DNA of 64,000 nt from Dillenia suffruticosa (GCA_033439265.1 JAVTVX010000010.1:28633056-28697055); one strand, 5' to 3'. Shown: positions 35,485 to 48,368, counted from the first letter of the stretch. Made by a program: numbers and translations. The notes: generated by a model from the letters alone, not told the origin.

Positions 35485-35975
35485 TTCAAGTGTGGTCAAG
35501 GGCGGCCTGATTTTCTTAATAAATCATTACTGGCCTTCCACTGTTTGCCACAACCTCTAAGTGATCCAGAAATTTCCGAAACCAAACACTCTCCTGAACT
35601 GCAACTGAGTGTACCACAACCTCAGCCTCTATCATAAATAGAGATATGTAAGTTTGCGTCTTGCTACTCCAAGATAGTACAACCTGATATCGATTTGCAT
35701 ACATTCTGATCGCCAACCTAGTCGGTATATGAATACCCAACAAATGCAAATCACCTCATCCGTAATACAAGGAGAGATCCGTAGTTCTCTCGAGATATAT
35801 CTGAATCCTTTCACTGCTCTCCAATGATCTCTTCTAGGATTCGATCAATACCCAATTACTATATTGACTGCAAAGCAAATGTTTGATCGTGTACGCGACA
35901 CTGCGTACATCAGGGTACTCAATGCACTGGTACAAAGGAATCACTTCCGGTGCATATAGTCCCTCACGGACAAAA
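35140..35975 (-). pseudogene. RT end and RNase H relic of copia element
   Basis: Minus-strand frames give LMYAVSRTRSNICFAVNI and SNPRRDHWRAVKGFRYISR (35970-35780), then VVLSWSSKTQTYISLFMIEAE and SVWFRKFLDHLEV (35700-35560). These correspond to the LMYAxxCTRPDI...NPGxxHW and SWxSKKQT...STMEAE landmarks of copia pol. Frameshifts and stops occur throughout. Confidence 0.75.
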
Positions 35976-36239
35976 ATAAAACCAATCAAAGCATTGTCGT
36001 AATAAATAGAAATTATAAAATCTCCAAATTAATAGAGCATATTCTAAACTGAAATCAAGTTTCGTCGAACATCTGAAACGTAAATGACGTACAGAGTTTA
36101 GCAACTTTGCAACTCCAAGTTGCAAGTGCTACTCCCTCTGATGTCGACAAACACTCTGTTTCTGTACGTAAATCCTCTTACTTGAGGACTCACTTAGCGG
36201 AACTATATAAGCGCGCTCCTATCTTGAGCTACGTAGTCG

Positions 36240-36500
36240 GTTGCTCTCGTGTTCATAATCCACGAAGGAGAGAAAACAGAGAATAACTCAAACTACATAA
36301 AGAAGAAAGAGTTAATTTTCACTCGTCGCATTCACGAGCGAAATGACCAAGTCTACTATAGATGTAACACTACACCTTGGTCGTATTCAACTCTTTTTTG
36401 CTGCGCATTAATATTATCAGTTTTCTCGGTTGTTTTCTTCTTACCTGAATCTCGAGTCCTACAGGAGTCCTCGCTCGACTTCTCCGCATAAGTATTACAT
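36240..36500 (-). pseudogene. gag zinc-knuckle relic of copia element
   Basis: In reverse, CYIYSRLGHFAREC (about 36365-36318) is a copia gag zinc knuckle CX2CX4HX4C in which the second Cys has become Tyr. A Lys-rich region precedes it in another frame. Confidence 0.6.
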
Positions 36501-37299
36501 TAGCAAAAGTACGAATACTTTCATCGTATGTGAAATAGACTTTCATGATTTCTCATGAATCAGGTAAAGAACTGGATCACATCCAGCACAAGAAAACATA
36601 TCCGAAATGGGATCGGTCACATTCCCTAACTCGGTGACCATACTCGACATTTTTATCGAATGTTACATTATCGTATAATTAACCATTTTCTTATAAGTTA
36701 TTACACTTATAAGTCAATATCCTCATCTCAAGATCTGTAAGAGCACCACAATTCTCTTTATAGAGTGAATCTAACCGATAAAACTATAGGATATTGCTTA
36801 TAAACTAAGATCACATCATCGCGCATGCTACTCAGGAGAATTGCCCAGACTCGGCTATTATTCCTCTTCCATGCACGTAATGTCCCTTAATCTCGTCTTT
36901 CTGAGGTTGGTACCCTCCCCAGAGTTCACTATCTCATGCCTCAAAATTTTAATTAGATCTTGCCCCTCGAGGATAAATTGAATTTACCGGTGAAAATTTC
37001 ATAATTATCACCGTTCAATTTTATCTCCATTGTAAAAATCTAATACGACAATTTTAAAAGCAGTCAAAAAGATAAGCGTGACTTGTGATACTTATTCTCA
37101 CATTTTGTGTACTCTACGAATCAACATAACCCAAATAATTCGAATACAAATCCCAAGACGAACGTATGAATCAACAGACACCATACACCACAATTCGGGA
37201 TTGCATCTTACCATTGGGATTAGAATTCGGTACACAAAAACCCACAAAAAGTCACTTTTATGGATGTAGGATCCTCAAAAAATTGAAAAATTTCAATTT

Positions 37300-37660
37300 C
37301 TGACGACCGGACTTGCCGCCGGAGGTCCCACGCGCCGCCAGCTTTCTGGGGCACGCGCCAGAGGCGAGGCGTTCCTCACACGCGCTGCCACGCGCTTGGC
37401 GCGGCTCGGCTCACGCGCGCCCAATCACGGCACGAGGCTCAAGCGCCCTCACGTGCCGAGCCGTGTTGAGCCGGGTCCGGACCGGGTCGATCAACGGGTC
37501 AGGGTTTGACTCGACCGACAGGTTAACGGGTCGGATCCGACCCGAAAATCCATTTCACGCTCCTCTCTGGCGCGTGAAAGACACGCGCCATCTCCAAGGC
37601 GCCAGACGCGCCTTTTAGCGCGTGAGGTGCACGCGCCCGGGTCGGACCTCTTCGTCTTTA
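37300..37660. other. GC-rich leader segment of copia element
   Basis: An unusually GC-rich stretch full of GCGCG and CACGCGC strings, against an AT-rich background. It lies between the primer site and the gag relic. I assign it no protein. Confidence 0.4.
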
Positions 37661-38197
37661 CCCGAATTTTTCTATATTCAGGTCTTTCGACCCGGTATCC
37701 GAAAAACACATTTTTCGGATCTATTTTCGCTGGATTTTTTATTAAATCTCTCATTCCATTTACTCCAAGTATTCTTGACTCGATTTTTAGAATAATCGAG
37801 CCCTAATCTCGACGTATTTTGGATCCAAAATTCCGACCCTCCGCGGCCAATTTTGAAACCTCATTTTCTGGCCACAATAATATGCAATATACATATTAAA
37901 TCGAAGAGCGTGAAACAAGGAATACAGATCTATAATTTTCATGCATTGATTTGCCCTAAAACTCGACAAATCTGGGGTTGAATGGTTCGGTCACTATTCA
38001 CGATCGAAACTTTCAACAGGAATTTTCTTCGCCTAATCGTACTCAAAAATTACGAAAAAATTGTTTTCGTATTCTACGGATTATGGGTAACACAGTGGTG
38101 TTCTCGGATTCACGAAACTCATTCATGATCCAAATCCCAAATTTTATACCCTATATTTTTATATCCGAAAAATTATTTTTTCCTAATCCAACATATC

Positions 38198-38209
38198 GCT
38201 CTGATACCA
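38198..38209 (-). other. Primer binding site (tRNA-iMet)
   Basis: TGGTATCAGAGC on the minus strand, one base after the 5' LTR. Confidence 0.85.
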
Positions 38210-38210
38210 A

Positions 38211-38727
38211 TGTTGGAATTAATTGATTCGATTCACATGCAGCGGAAGCATTCGAACAATTTTCGAAAAAATAAATATAGATCGGGTATAGAGTATAAAT
38301 ACCTCGAATGTGTAGAGACTCCAAAAGATCAATCGAATGTCCCTCGATCGGATCTCGCGATCGGGATGGTGATCACGAGGTTAGTCGAATCACCACCACA
38401 GTATCACAACGCCGCAACCCTCAATCCTGTGATTTTAGCGACGGGAAAATTTTCCTTCACGAAAATTTCTCATTCCCTCATTCTTTTATTCTCCCTCTAG
38501 CAAATCTGTATTTTTCTCTCTCAAGGAAGAACAATCTCTCTCTAAATTGATCTTCATCAAAACACTCTTTTTCTCAAAAGGTGTCTCATGGAAAAATACC
38601 GTTATTGTGTTTTTGTAACTCCACAATGAGGTTAATTAGGGAGAGGTTAATGCATCAAAATGGGAGTTATGGGAAGTTATCCCATACCTTCCTAAATTGC
38701 CCCACGTTGGGCATTATCAAACCAATA
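38211..38727 (-). repeat. 5' LTR of deleted copia element
   Basis: 517 bases. Both LTRs share long identical stretches with scattered substitutions, which indicates an insertion of moderate age. Confidence 0.85.
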
Positions 38728-38732
38728 GAGCC

Positions 38733-40687
38733 ATTACCGGTAGGAATCGGATTCGGGAATTGGGTTCGGATTCTGGTCCGGTCCTGAATGGTACTAGAGC
38801 CACTCAAGGGTGTAGTGTGATAGTTCCAGAATTTGTGTAGGCCTTTTCCTTTATGTAACTGTAATAGTAGATTGTGAGCCCCAGGATTATTTCTTTTATA
38901 GCTGTGTGCAATTTTAATAAGCATGAGTGCTTAATTAATACAAAATGCCAGCACATTTTTTATGTTTGAAGCCCAGAATCTCTAGAACTTGTGTTTTATT
39001 AGGCTCATGGAACAAAAATTACCCAAAAACTATATGTTTGTTGTTACTTTGTGTCAGTCCGGTATCAATCTCTCACTAAATATTGAATATGTTCTTTTCA
39101 TCTACTCAAAATGTCAGATTTGCTAGGAGGCTCATAACAGAGTGGAATAATATACGAATAAAGTGCCAAACTGATGTTTCTCGGGATCTCCATTACAAAG
39201 ACAAAACGGGAGGAATACAGAAAATCCAAAAACTTAGTGACATGGAATTTTGGTCAAAGACAAAACGGGAGAAAGACAGAAAATCTAACACTTTAGTGGC
39301 ATGGCATTTTGGTCCTAGGATGGTGTGACAAATGGGTGGTCCCAGAATCATGGTAACCACACAATTGAGGAAAGCAACATAAACGAGGCTATTGCAACTA
39401 GTAATGAACTGGGTCTCGAACGTAATTGGAAAGCAAGAGGTAGATTAGAGAAGACATTGTTAGCAACAAATTCAGACCACCACAGCCCTGGTGAGACATA
39501 AAACCCTTCAAGAAAAGGCAAAAAAAAAAAAAAAACCAAATTAGTCCTCACAAAAACTACTGATACATATAGAAGAAAGTAGACAAACAGTGTGGAAGGA
39601 GTTAACAAACTATTCTAAGAAGCATGGAGCATATAAGAAAATTAGCCTGACACAACCTCATTCTTGCATTCTGAAATATTTTTCTTCACCAAAAATATAT
39701 GCCCGTCCGTACCATGTCTCTTCCGACCTATAAACGGTGGTAAAAGCCTGGGACCAATCCGGAGATGATGTTGACTGCCACGTCGACTTTCTAGAACTAC
39801 ATGTCCCCTCTCCTTTTCTCTCTCTTTCCCGATCAAACCCAGACCTATTGTTCAGAAAGAAGAAAAGTGTTTTGTCACCCTAATTCCATCTCGCTTCTTG
39901 CTAGCATTGCTGAACAAACCATCGTTGACTAATCCTCCAAAAGAAAGCGTAGTTTTGTTTGCGTCTTTAAACTTAAAAACCTGATTCTAATAAAGATTAA
40001 AATTAGAAACTGTAACAAAAAATTATGAGAGATCTTGAATCAATTGAAGAATTCTTCCCTCGCACCTCACAAGAACAAAAAAGAATCCAAAGAATCTCTT
40101 TAAGTCTATACTTGGAAAAATTGAGATCATACTCATTTTAAAGTTAAGTAAATTTTTCAAAATAAATATTAATAATAATTGAAATCCCTTTTAATAAAAA
40201 AATTGATTTTTACTTGCGAACTTTAAGTTATAAAAAATCTCATGCTTTTAACTACAAAAATATTATAAATAAAAAAATAAAAATAAAATATGTTGATAGT
40301 CGGAATTGTCTCAGACACCAACCAGCAACAACTACGAGTCAACAACAATCAAAAGAGCTTGCCCAACATACTCTTCCCATTAAAGAGAAACCTAAAACAG
40401 AGTTATATATCCTCGTTATCTTCGTTTGTTTAAAAAAAAAATTAAGGGCTTGCCACGTCATCCTACGTCCCGCACTCCGTGGAGGAATATTCGTTTATCC
40501 TACCAAGAATATATATATATGTTTAACTGTTAATAAAATCCCGGAGAAGAATTGCCGCCGTCCGATAGAGCTCAAAAACCCCATTTACAGAAACCATTAT
40601 TCATTGGATTTCAGAGATGCCAATCAGAATATAGATAAAATGAGCATAAAATGAAAAATGCTCACCTGTTGGCTGTAGATTTTGGTT
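38733..40687. other. Intergenic with 59-bp tandem duplication
   Basis: No gene supported. A 59-base unit (AAAGACAAAACGGGAG...) is tandemly duplicated at about 39197-39315. A CCACGTCA motif lies near 40453. Confidence 0.5.
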
Positions 40688-41161
40688 TCAGGGGAGCGTG
40701 TAGCAGCCGTAGGGAATAATCACTCCAAAAACAGCGAGAACAATGACCGTGAGGGCGAGATAGCCGAGGCGCCCTGTCGGATTGGAGTGAACTGGGTGTT
40801 CAGGAATCGGAGCCGACGGAAGGCCGAGAAATTTGCGGATCATTTGATAAATGATTTGCTCATGAATCTCAGTTTGGTCCAGTCGATAATGAGTTCGCAA
40901 ATAGTTCAAAGCGTGTTTGAAGAAGTGGAACGAGCAAAGACAAGTGAAAAGCAAAGAGAGAGCGAAAGGTATCCACCATATTTGGGGTATGAAACTGGAG
41001 TGAGAAATGAAACACAGGATGAGAATCTGAGACATACAGTCGGCGAGGAAAAACCACGTAGCTCTCTGTTGGTAATAGAAAACACGCTTCTCTTGTCTTT
41101 CATTGATTCTGCTAAGTTCCGCATAGGATCGGCGAAGGTCGTCTAGATCTGTTCTCACCAT
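40688..41161 (-). CDS. Small three-TM protein of unknown function, copy 1
   Basis: A 157-residue single-exon frame. A charged N-terminus (RRSYAELSRINERQEKR) precedes three likely membrane helices at about residues 36-55, 61-82 and 131-153; a loop carries LDQTEIHEQIIYQMI. It ends in FGVIIPYGCYTLP. It is paralogous to the gene at 48369-48878. I know no function for the family. The frame is open further upstream to 41422, but that extension would translate the GA microsatellite and the TATA box (41245-41252), so the ATG at 41161 is preferred. Confidence 0.7.
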   Translation of the reverse strand: MVRTDLDDLRRSYAELSRINERQEKRVFYYQQRATWFFLADCMSQILILCFISHSSFIPQIWWIPFALSLLFTCLCSFHFFKHALNYLRTHYRLDQTEIHEQIIYQMIRKFLGLPSAPIPEHPVHSNPTGRLGYLALTVIVLAVFGVIIPYGCYTLP

Positions 41162-41170
41162 GATTGCACC

Positions 41171-41216
41171 CTTCAGAGAAAGAGAGAGAGAGAGGGAGAG
41201 AGGGAGGGAGGGAGGA
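41171..41216. repeat. (GA)n/(GGGA)n microsatellite in the leader
   Basis: A purine run on the plus strand, hence a CT-rich 5' leader for the minus-strand gene. CT-rich leaders are common in plant promoters. Confidence 0.8.
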
Positions 41217-41244
41217 CGCTTGAGAAAATGTTCTACGATACAAG

Positions 41245-41282
41245 TATTTATAGACTTAGCAGCCTCGATCGCATCGCACGTG
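41245..41282 (-). promoter_or_regulatory. TATA box and G-box of copy 1 gene
   Basis: TATAAATA on the minus strand (41252-41245) lies 84 bases upstream of the ATG. A G-box core CACGTG is at 41277-41282. Confidence 0.6.
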
Positions 41283-41422
41283 CAAACAAAGTGTGTCCCT
41301 GTCGGGCAAAAAGAGTTAGTGGGCATTTGAAAAACAAATGAGCATGAAAGACGGAAAAAAACAAAGGGAGGGGGGGAGGGGGGGGTGAGCCAGCACAACC
41401 ACTCCCACACCGACTTCTTCAT

Positions 41423-43020
41423 CGAATGTCTTATGTGTTGCTGACTTTTAGAAAATCATTTAGTGAAAATAACTTTAATTTTTGACGGCGTTTTGTTACG
41501 ACTCACGGGACCGTGACAAGTGGGTACGGCGAAAGTTTTAGTTCATTAGTAGGGTAATGAAAATTCGTTGTGTTGCAGGGGGTGATTATAGTGTTATATA
41601 TAATAATAGCCTTTCATTCCCCAAATGGAAATTGGATTCTCAAGCATCGAATAGTAGAGCAGAAATTATCGGCCGAAATAGTAAATCACTCTTATTGTGT
41701 CATATAAGAATAGCTATTCCAATCACTCTTACTAGAATATAATAGTAAATTTTTGTGGATGTTGAGATTGGTCGTTTATTTTACAAGAAATAATGCGGCT
41801 CACTATTTAAAGATGAAGGAATATTTAATTGAATTATTTCTTCAATATTCGACTCCTATCTTCCCAGAAAGTCAACATATTTTCGCTTACCATGAAAGTT
41901 TTATCTACGGCATCAAATAATCTCTATGCTTTTGACGATTTAGAAAGTCCAAGATTCCGGCTTATATTTACTATGGTCAAGAATTGGAACATGAATAATG
42001 CACAAATTTTCATGAAAACCAACCTTTTTTTTTTTTTTGCTCATAAGGAGTTTTTACATGATTCAAAATTAGCTAGTAAATAGATTAGAAAGGGTCAGTA
42101 TTGATCTAACCATATCAAGCAACTACAACCTCATTTTGTTATAGAGTTCTATAATAACTAAGAAAATGACAATTCCATTCTTTTAACAGAACTTGAGAAA
42201 CAAAAAAAATACTAATATACACTCTTAACGATTCGAATGAAAAGCCTTAATTTTTCTCCCAATGACATTGTGAGCTTCTACCTTAAAAGGTGTTGGAAAT
42301 TTTCCAAACCATCATTCTTTTTTGTGCAAGAGATAAACGGTTTCAATCTTTAAAAGTCTTCTATGCAACAGATAAAATAAAATAAAAGAGTTCTTAACCC
42401 ACACAGATACATATGATTCATATCTAATTTTGAAAACTTTATAAAATGATACCATCATCTTTTTACATTATAAACTTTTCATTTCTAAAATAAAATGGAA
42501 AACAAGTTTTTTTTTTTTTTTTTTTTTAAACAAGAAATCAACAAAAGATTTTTTTCCTTATTATAGGAACAAAAGCAACATCATTAACACATAAATCTTA
42601 TCATCTTTATACATTATAAACTTTCTATTTCCAGAATTAAACAAAAAATTGAAGTTTTTTCAAACAAAAAATCAACAAAAGATTTTTTTTTTCTTATTAT
42701 AGGAATAAAAAAAAAAACCATGATTAACACAAATCTTAACTCTTTCTAATCGTATTTATCATTATTCTGTTATGATTAATGGTGTTTTTTTATTTATAAA
42801 ATTTTCAATATTCTATTCTATTTCTACCAAAATATAGAAATCCTCAGTATGCTCGATGGATTGATGACGAAGGAAACTAAAATCTTCTGATCTATGGTTC
42901 TACCATAATACGACAATTCATTAGTCACATCATTATCTAAATGGAAGGAATATGATCGACACCCAAAATGTCCAATAAAAACCTACTAGTTTCTGTTGTA
43001 ATACCCTGAAATATATCACA
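41423..43020. other. Intergenic, A/T-rich, no gene
   Basis: Several T runs and two related blocks near 42480-42560 and 42600-42690. Nothing coding is supported. Confidence 0.5.
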
Positions 43021-43027
43021 TCATTAT

Positions 43028-43870
43028 CTAAATGGAAGGGGGCTGTCGACCAAGAGCAAGCAGATCCTTCATGTCTTGAAGCCTGAAGTTGAACGCCTTA
43101 AAGGCAAGATACAAACCATCAACTAGAAGCCGCTGGCCAGCAACTTCCACACACTTACAAAACCATTCTTTGTGCAATAAAATATATTTTTTTAAAAAAA
43201 TATTTACACAACATCACATGCGCATGGCTATTAATATTACATGAGTACAGAAATGTTAATGTCTACAAGACAATGAAAAATTTCAAACCAAAAACAAAGA
43301 AATTGCTAAAATTTGCATAACATAACAAGAAATATGAATTCATTCGTAGGTAGGGCAGAGCACAAGGCTCATGTAATTGTGGGGATTAAATGTACACAAT
43401 CTTTCCAAGCACAGAAGCAGATTCCGTGAAGCATTGGAATGACAACTTCAAACAGTAGGAACAAGAGAAGCACTAAAGAAGCACTAAAATAAGAACATTT
43501 AATTAATTAAATCTCAATCTCAAATCACGTAAGTTACGACCATATTAATCTCACAAACTAATTGCCCATCTCAAAGTTTTGATCATCCATTATAGATAAC
43601 AATTCCGTCTCAACATGTGAAGAAATAACTGAGCAAACATGCATTTCCAAACCAATGAAAAGTAAAGAAGGCACAGTTACCCCCCAGAGAGGAGTATCCA
43701 CTTCCTGTAAACATATTTTAAATAGAACTTGCAATGAAAAGAAATGAATGTATAAATTGCAACTCTGGACCTAAAATTACACTATCATATTAGACGTGAT
43801 CATCCAATATAGCTTACAGGTATGTCAAGCAGAGCAGCAACCTGAAACCCAATCAAGTTCACAGAAAGAA
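43028..43870 (-). pseudogene. Unassigned exon-like pieces
   Basis: Three minus-strand segments look like exons. 43176-43028 reads CVEVAGQRLLVDGLYLAF, then AFNFRLQDMKDLLALG before TAG. 43842-43819 (VAALLDIP) and 43704-43681 (EVDTPLWG) are 24-base pieces, each bordered by AG and GT. A further piece near 43640-43565 reads SSHVETELLSIMDDQ. I cannot name a family or show they belong together. They may be the 3' end of a small gene or leftover exons. Confidence 0.3.
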
Positions 43871-44639
43871 AATTGGAATCAGAAAGTGTGTGCGCACAAC
43901 CAAATGATACTAAATCAAAGAATAATACATGTTATTATATAACACAAAACTGTTCAATGATGTACACCAACACCAAAACCTCCCTCAACGCCAAGGGAGA
44001 CATGACAATTGAAACTTTAGGCCGGGATGCCTGGGAGGTGCTCCACTTTACAAAATAAATATAATCTAGAACTACCAATCATCTATGAAATTGATGAAAC
44101 CCGAATTGAGTGATCAGCAGAGCCCGTCAAAAGGATGATGTTCGACATTTTTCCATCATCCAGCTTACTACTTTTTATTAGTGAGGAAAAGGATCACTAA
44201 AACAATTTATGGTACAAATGCTCATTTTACTAATTTTTATTAGTGAGGAAAAGGATCACTAAAAATATCTTACTACTTTTTTTTCTAAAACAGCACAATG
44301 TGGAGAGGATTTCTATATATACAACAAGAAGCATCAAGGAAGGAATAATGAGACTGAGCAATGCAGGTGTTATATGATAAACCTTTTTTAATGTCTCTCA
44401 TCTTATCTACATTAAGGTTGCGCCTACGTTTAGATCTTCAATGCTCATTTTAAATCTATTTCTTTTTGGTACTTCACTCATCCACCTTGACATCAATTAA
44501 GAAACCATTTTCAATTGATGAAAATCTTAAATATGATTTCACGGTGCCTCCATTCTCTAGATATCAAAACAGTATTACTATTTAGACCAAATTGGAAGTA
44601 GCACAAACCAGGGAACAAGGAGAATCCAAGTAAAAGGAT

Positions 44640-45950
44640 ATGGGAGCCATTAAAGATCTCGCATAAAAAATTGTTCATAGAGAGATACAATGTGTCAAAC
44701 CACTCCTTTGAAAAGTAGACACGAAATTGTGGTTCCAAACTTGGGTTTTTCAATATGGAATGCCTGCATAAAGGATTTGAAGATGTCACAAAAAAATAAA
44801 TAAACAAGCAAAATCAGAATAAATCAAGGAATTCAAAAAGGTATTTACCCACCAAACCATGGTGCCCAGTCTTGACCCCTTTGAATCAAGTCATGGCCAC
44901 ATATTCCATAAAGCTCCACAACTTTGTCTTTCCTTCCAGATTTTATGGCGTGAACAATGTAGTATCGTAGTATAGAGACCTCCAATTTTGATAGCGTGGC
45001 AAAAAGTAGAGTCTCAGATGGTGAAGAGAAACATTCCTTGAAAAAACTTGAGCAGCCCAACTAGTTTTTCCGCTTGAAATTGGGGGATATAAACAGAAAA
45101 TATCAAATCTAATATCTTCTCAACTTGGAAACCTTTACCAACATCAGTGGACAATTCTGCTTCAAATGCCTGCAGTGTTTTCGTAAACCCTCTGAAGATG
45201 AGAAATTCTCGCACAAGGTCGTCTGCATATTGTAAGTTCTCCATCTCATACAGCGAATAAAACAGAGATTGACACCTCCAGTCCTTTCACAGGAATATTC
45301 GTTCTTGAACTAGCCCTAATTTCCTCTGCGGAACAAGATTCACCCATCTTATGTTGAAAATTCATTAATACATAAACCGCTATGTGTATCAACTTGATCA
45401 GTAGCTACTGGGGTTGGTAGAACTGATCTAATACAGTTCTGGGTTTTGGGAAAATTTCAATAAAATCAAATAAGAAGTCAGGGCAGAGAAAAATGGCATG
45501 ATTAAGCCATGATCAAGCCATGATCAAGTATAATTGGGAGACTAGATTTGGAGTTGGAATTCTATGTTGCAAAGAAAGGAAAGGAGGGCCAAGACTAAAT
45601 TGATTGAATTCCAACAAGTAAAACGAAGAAATTAAACCACATGCAATCATAAAGACATAGAGATCAAATGAGTACATTTGCTAAACGAAATTCAGTTGGA
45701 AAACCTAATTGTCCGAATATGATTGTGAATTTCAATGGACAATTAAAATCTATCAGGGTTTTAACCAACGTACTTGAAATTACGAAGTACAAATTGTGGG
45801 GGAAGAAAGAGAGTAGTGGAAATACCTGGAACACTTAAGGACATTTGTCCGGCATTGACCCCAGAGAGAGAGAGAAGAGAGAGACTGTCTGGCAGCTGAT
45901 GAACGGAGAAGCAACAGGAGGCGACACTGTTAAACTGCGCCCCTAACGTA
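44640..45950 (-). pseudogene. WDR91: WDR91-like LisH gene, truncated and frameshifted
   Basis: The N-terminal part of a plant WDR91 homolog, a LisH-containing partner of Rab7 and PI3-kinase control on endosomes. The start MENLQYADDLVREFLIFRGF at 45244 is the LisH region. A leader intron is inferred (donor CCAG|GTATTT near 45826). An extra base at about 45040 shifts the frame between GLLKFF and KECFSSPSETL. The next part, SKLEVSILRYYIVHAIKSGR and RGQDWAPWF, ends at a donor. The following exon (44766-44640) begins GIPY, loses one T, and continues KNPSLEPQFRVYFSKEWF to EIFNG. No coiled-coil or WD40 exons are seen to the left. Two single-base defects and the missing two thirds of the protein make it a pseudogene, unless the defects are assembly errors. 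Confidence 0.75.
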
Positions 45951-48368
45951 AACTTTAACTAGCAAATTTTAGTTGTGGTTCGGTTAGCTGTCTGGTCCAG
46001 CCTGATCTGTAAGAACTCAGTTAATTGAACCAGGGGCCATAAGAGAAAAATAAAAATCTTATGACTTATAAATCGGGCCGGCCAAGTCGGCCGAAGCTTA
46101 TTTAGATCCCTTTTTATTATGGGCTGAGCTTGAATAGAGGTGACTCAGTCTGTTATATGCTCAGTCTGTTTAAAATTAATTTTTTTTGTACTTTTAAAAA
46201 TATTATGACTTTGATAGTAAATTTAATAAATTTAATGTATCACTCTTGATATAATTTTGTAATCTTTTATGATATTATTATTGCTAATTTTAATAATAGT
46301 GTGTAATTTTTAATTTAACATGATAGCATTTGTTTTGTATTTTATTTTGAATAATTAATATGTTTTTATTTTGTATTTAATATATTATGAAATGGGTTAA
46401 AATATGAAAAATGTAATTTATAATTCGGATTCGAGTTTAGCTTGAAATGGGCCCGAAACCCTTTTAATTTTTCGGACTGAGCTCAAGTCTCAACTTTTGA
46501 TTTTTTAAAGCCAAACTCGGACCCGAACCCAAAAAGTTTTAAACGGACGAATCTGGACTTTAAAAAAGCCCAACTCACAATTCTGTATTGCCAGCCCCTC
46601 TTATAAAAAGGAAAAAGCTTCACGCAGTGGCTTGGTAAACAATTACCCACTTTAGTTTTAAGGAAAAAAATAAAATAAAAAAATAAGATAAAAAATTAAA
46701 GTGAACAAAATATGACTGGGCTTAAGTACAAAATTTACTGCCTATTATATTTTTTGCTGCTTTAATTTATCTTAATGTTTTTATTTTGTCACATTTTATT
46801 TGTTATCATAGTGAAATTTTTTTATAAAAATATAAAATTTGTAAATATAATTTAATTTTTTAATTTATTATATCAATAATTTTTATATTAAAATTTATAT
46901 CTGAACTTGATCTTAATCTCAATTTTCACAAGCGAGCTTGAATGGGTAACGAGACCTCAAGGTTAAATAAAGTAAAATAACAATCAGAATACACCTTATT
47001 CTTTAGTATTAACAAGACATAGCAACGTGGCCTTGACTAGGCATACGTGGAACAGTTTACACAGAAATTATAGTCCTATTGAGCAAGCTTTACCCACTTA
47101 TATACAAAATCCAACAGAGTCGTAAATTGAAGGCAAGCAGCTACTTCAGTTGACCTGCAACTGGTCCTTGACGAGGCACTACTTCAGTTGCATGATTAAA
47201 GTCTTTCGGCATTGAATTTGAGATTCCACTTGCTCACTCCTGCAAGAGAAAGATCATGTAAAAATAATCAAACTTGGTTTAACCCTTACCCTTTTCTTTT
47301 TTATACACAAGAAAAGTTTAAACTTGATATTTTTAAGAGAGAAAAAAAAAAAGACGGCACCGATTGAATTATACTTCATCAGCGGTTTACTCTTTTTCTC
47401 CGAGCTTCCACGTAATTTCTTTTTTTTTTTTTAAGCTTTGTTTGGGTATTTAGGGGAGAAGGGGATTATTTAATTTCGATTTAATTAAGAACAATCAATT
47501 TTATTTGACTGATGTTAATTTTTTATTTTTATTTTTTGGAACCCATGTTTAGATATCTGCGGCTGCAGTTATTGCTGTGGGGCCACAATGCACGTCAGCT
47601 TGGTTGCTCGACCATGATTACATCATGTTTCTAGTTAGCTGCGTACTCCTATGGGCATGTCCACTTGCGGAGGTCGGCGCCTGCTTTGCTCGCCGGCACC
47701 TGTGTGGGGTCCAACATTTGTGCTTATGATTCCTTTTTCATTTATTAGGGAATTTGTGGATTTAAAAATATTCAATAAAAATAATTTTATTATATAATTA
47801 CTAAGTAAAATATCTTTTAATAAAATTATTGGATACTTTTACTATTATATCAAAATTTGAATCTCAAATTATATAATTAAAGAAGGATGCACACAATAAA
47901 CTATTTTCTTGATATATAATTATTAAATTTTATTTATTTATACATTCAAATTATATTTTTATTCCAAAAATTTTTATAATTTCTATAATATAATAGATAT
48001 AGATTTGTAGTTATTAAATTATTAGCCAACCATCAACAATTATTTTATCAAACCATCTTTCAAGAAATATTGATCCCATAGGGCTCGTAAAAAGTCCTTT
48101 TTTCTTTTTCCCAAAATAAGATATCATGATAACAATAAATATGGTATTCATGTGTTTTTTCCTGAAAAAAAATATTAAATTATTAATTCAATATATATAA
48201 ATATGTGAGTGTATATTAATTCAAACAAATATTTAATTAAAATTTAATGAAAACATATTCATAAATGAATTAATATTAGCTCATTTCACTAAAAATTTAT
48301 TTAGTAAAATAAAAACTAAATCGATGATAACTATGCTGTTTTTGGCTTTGGGCAGAAGACGCAAAAGG
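45951..48368. other. Intergenic, AT-rich, no gene
   Basis: Low-complexity sequence with A/T runs. A GC-richer patch at about 47550-47720 has no recognised coding or RNA signature. Confidence 0.5.

Larger units (their letters stand above)
33493..38727 (-). mobile_element. Deleted Ty1/copia element, minus strand
   Basis: Two LTRs with TGTTGG...CCAATA ends (33493-33993 and 38211-38727) frame the element. Next to the right LTR, GCTCTGATACCA (38198-38209) is the reverse of the standard tRNA-iMet primer site, so the element runs right to left. The polypurine tract (AAGTGGAAGA in reverse) adjoins the left LTR at 33994. Target-site duplications GAACC (33488-33492) and GAGCC (38728-38732) differ by one base. 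Inside, only a gag zinc-knuckle relic (about 36318-36365) and the RT/RNase H end (about 35140-35970) remain; integrase and most of RT are missing. Confidence 0.85.

Noticed and set aside
37313..37754. Frames of 87-101 codons in the GC-rich island
   Set aside because: High GC alone removes stop codons; the peptides are Arg/Ala/Ser-rich with no family match and lie in an element leader.
40869..41146. Frames on the plus strand opposite the copy 1 membrane gene
   Set aside because: Shadows of the minus-strand gene, which has the promoter and the paralog.
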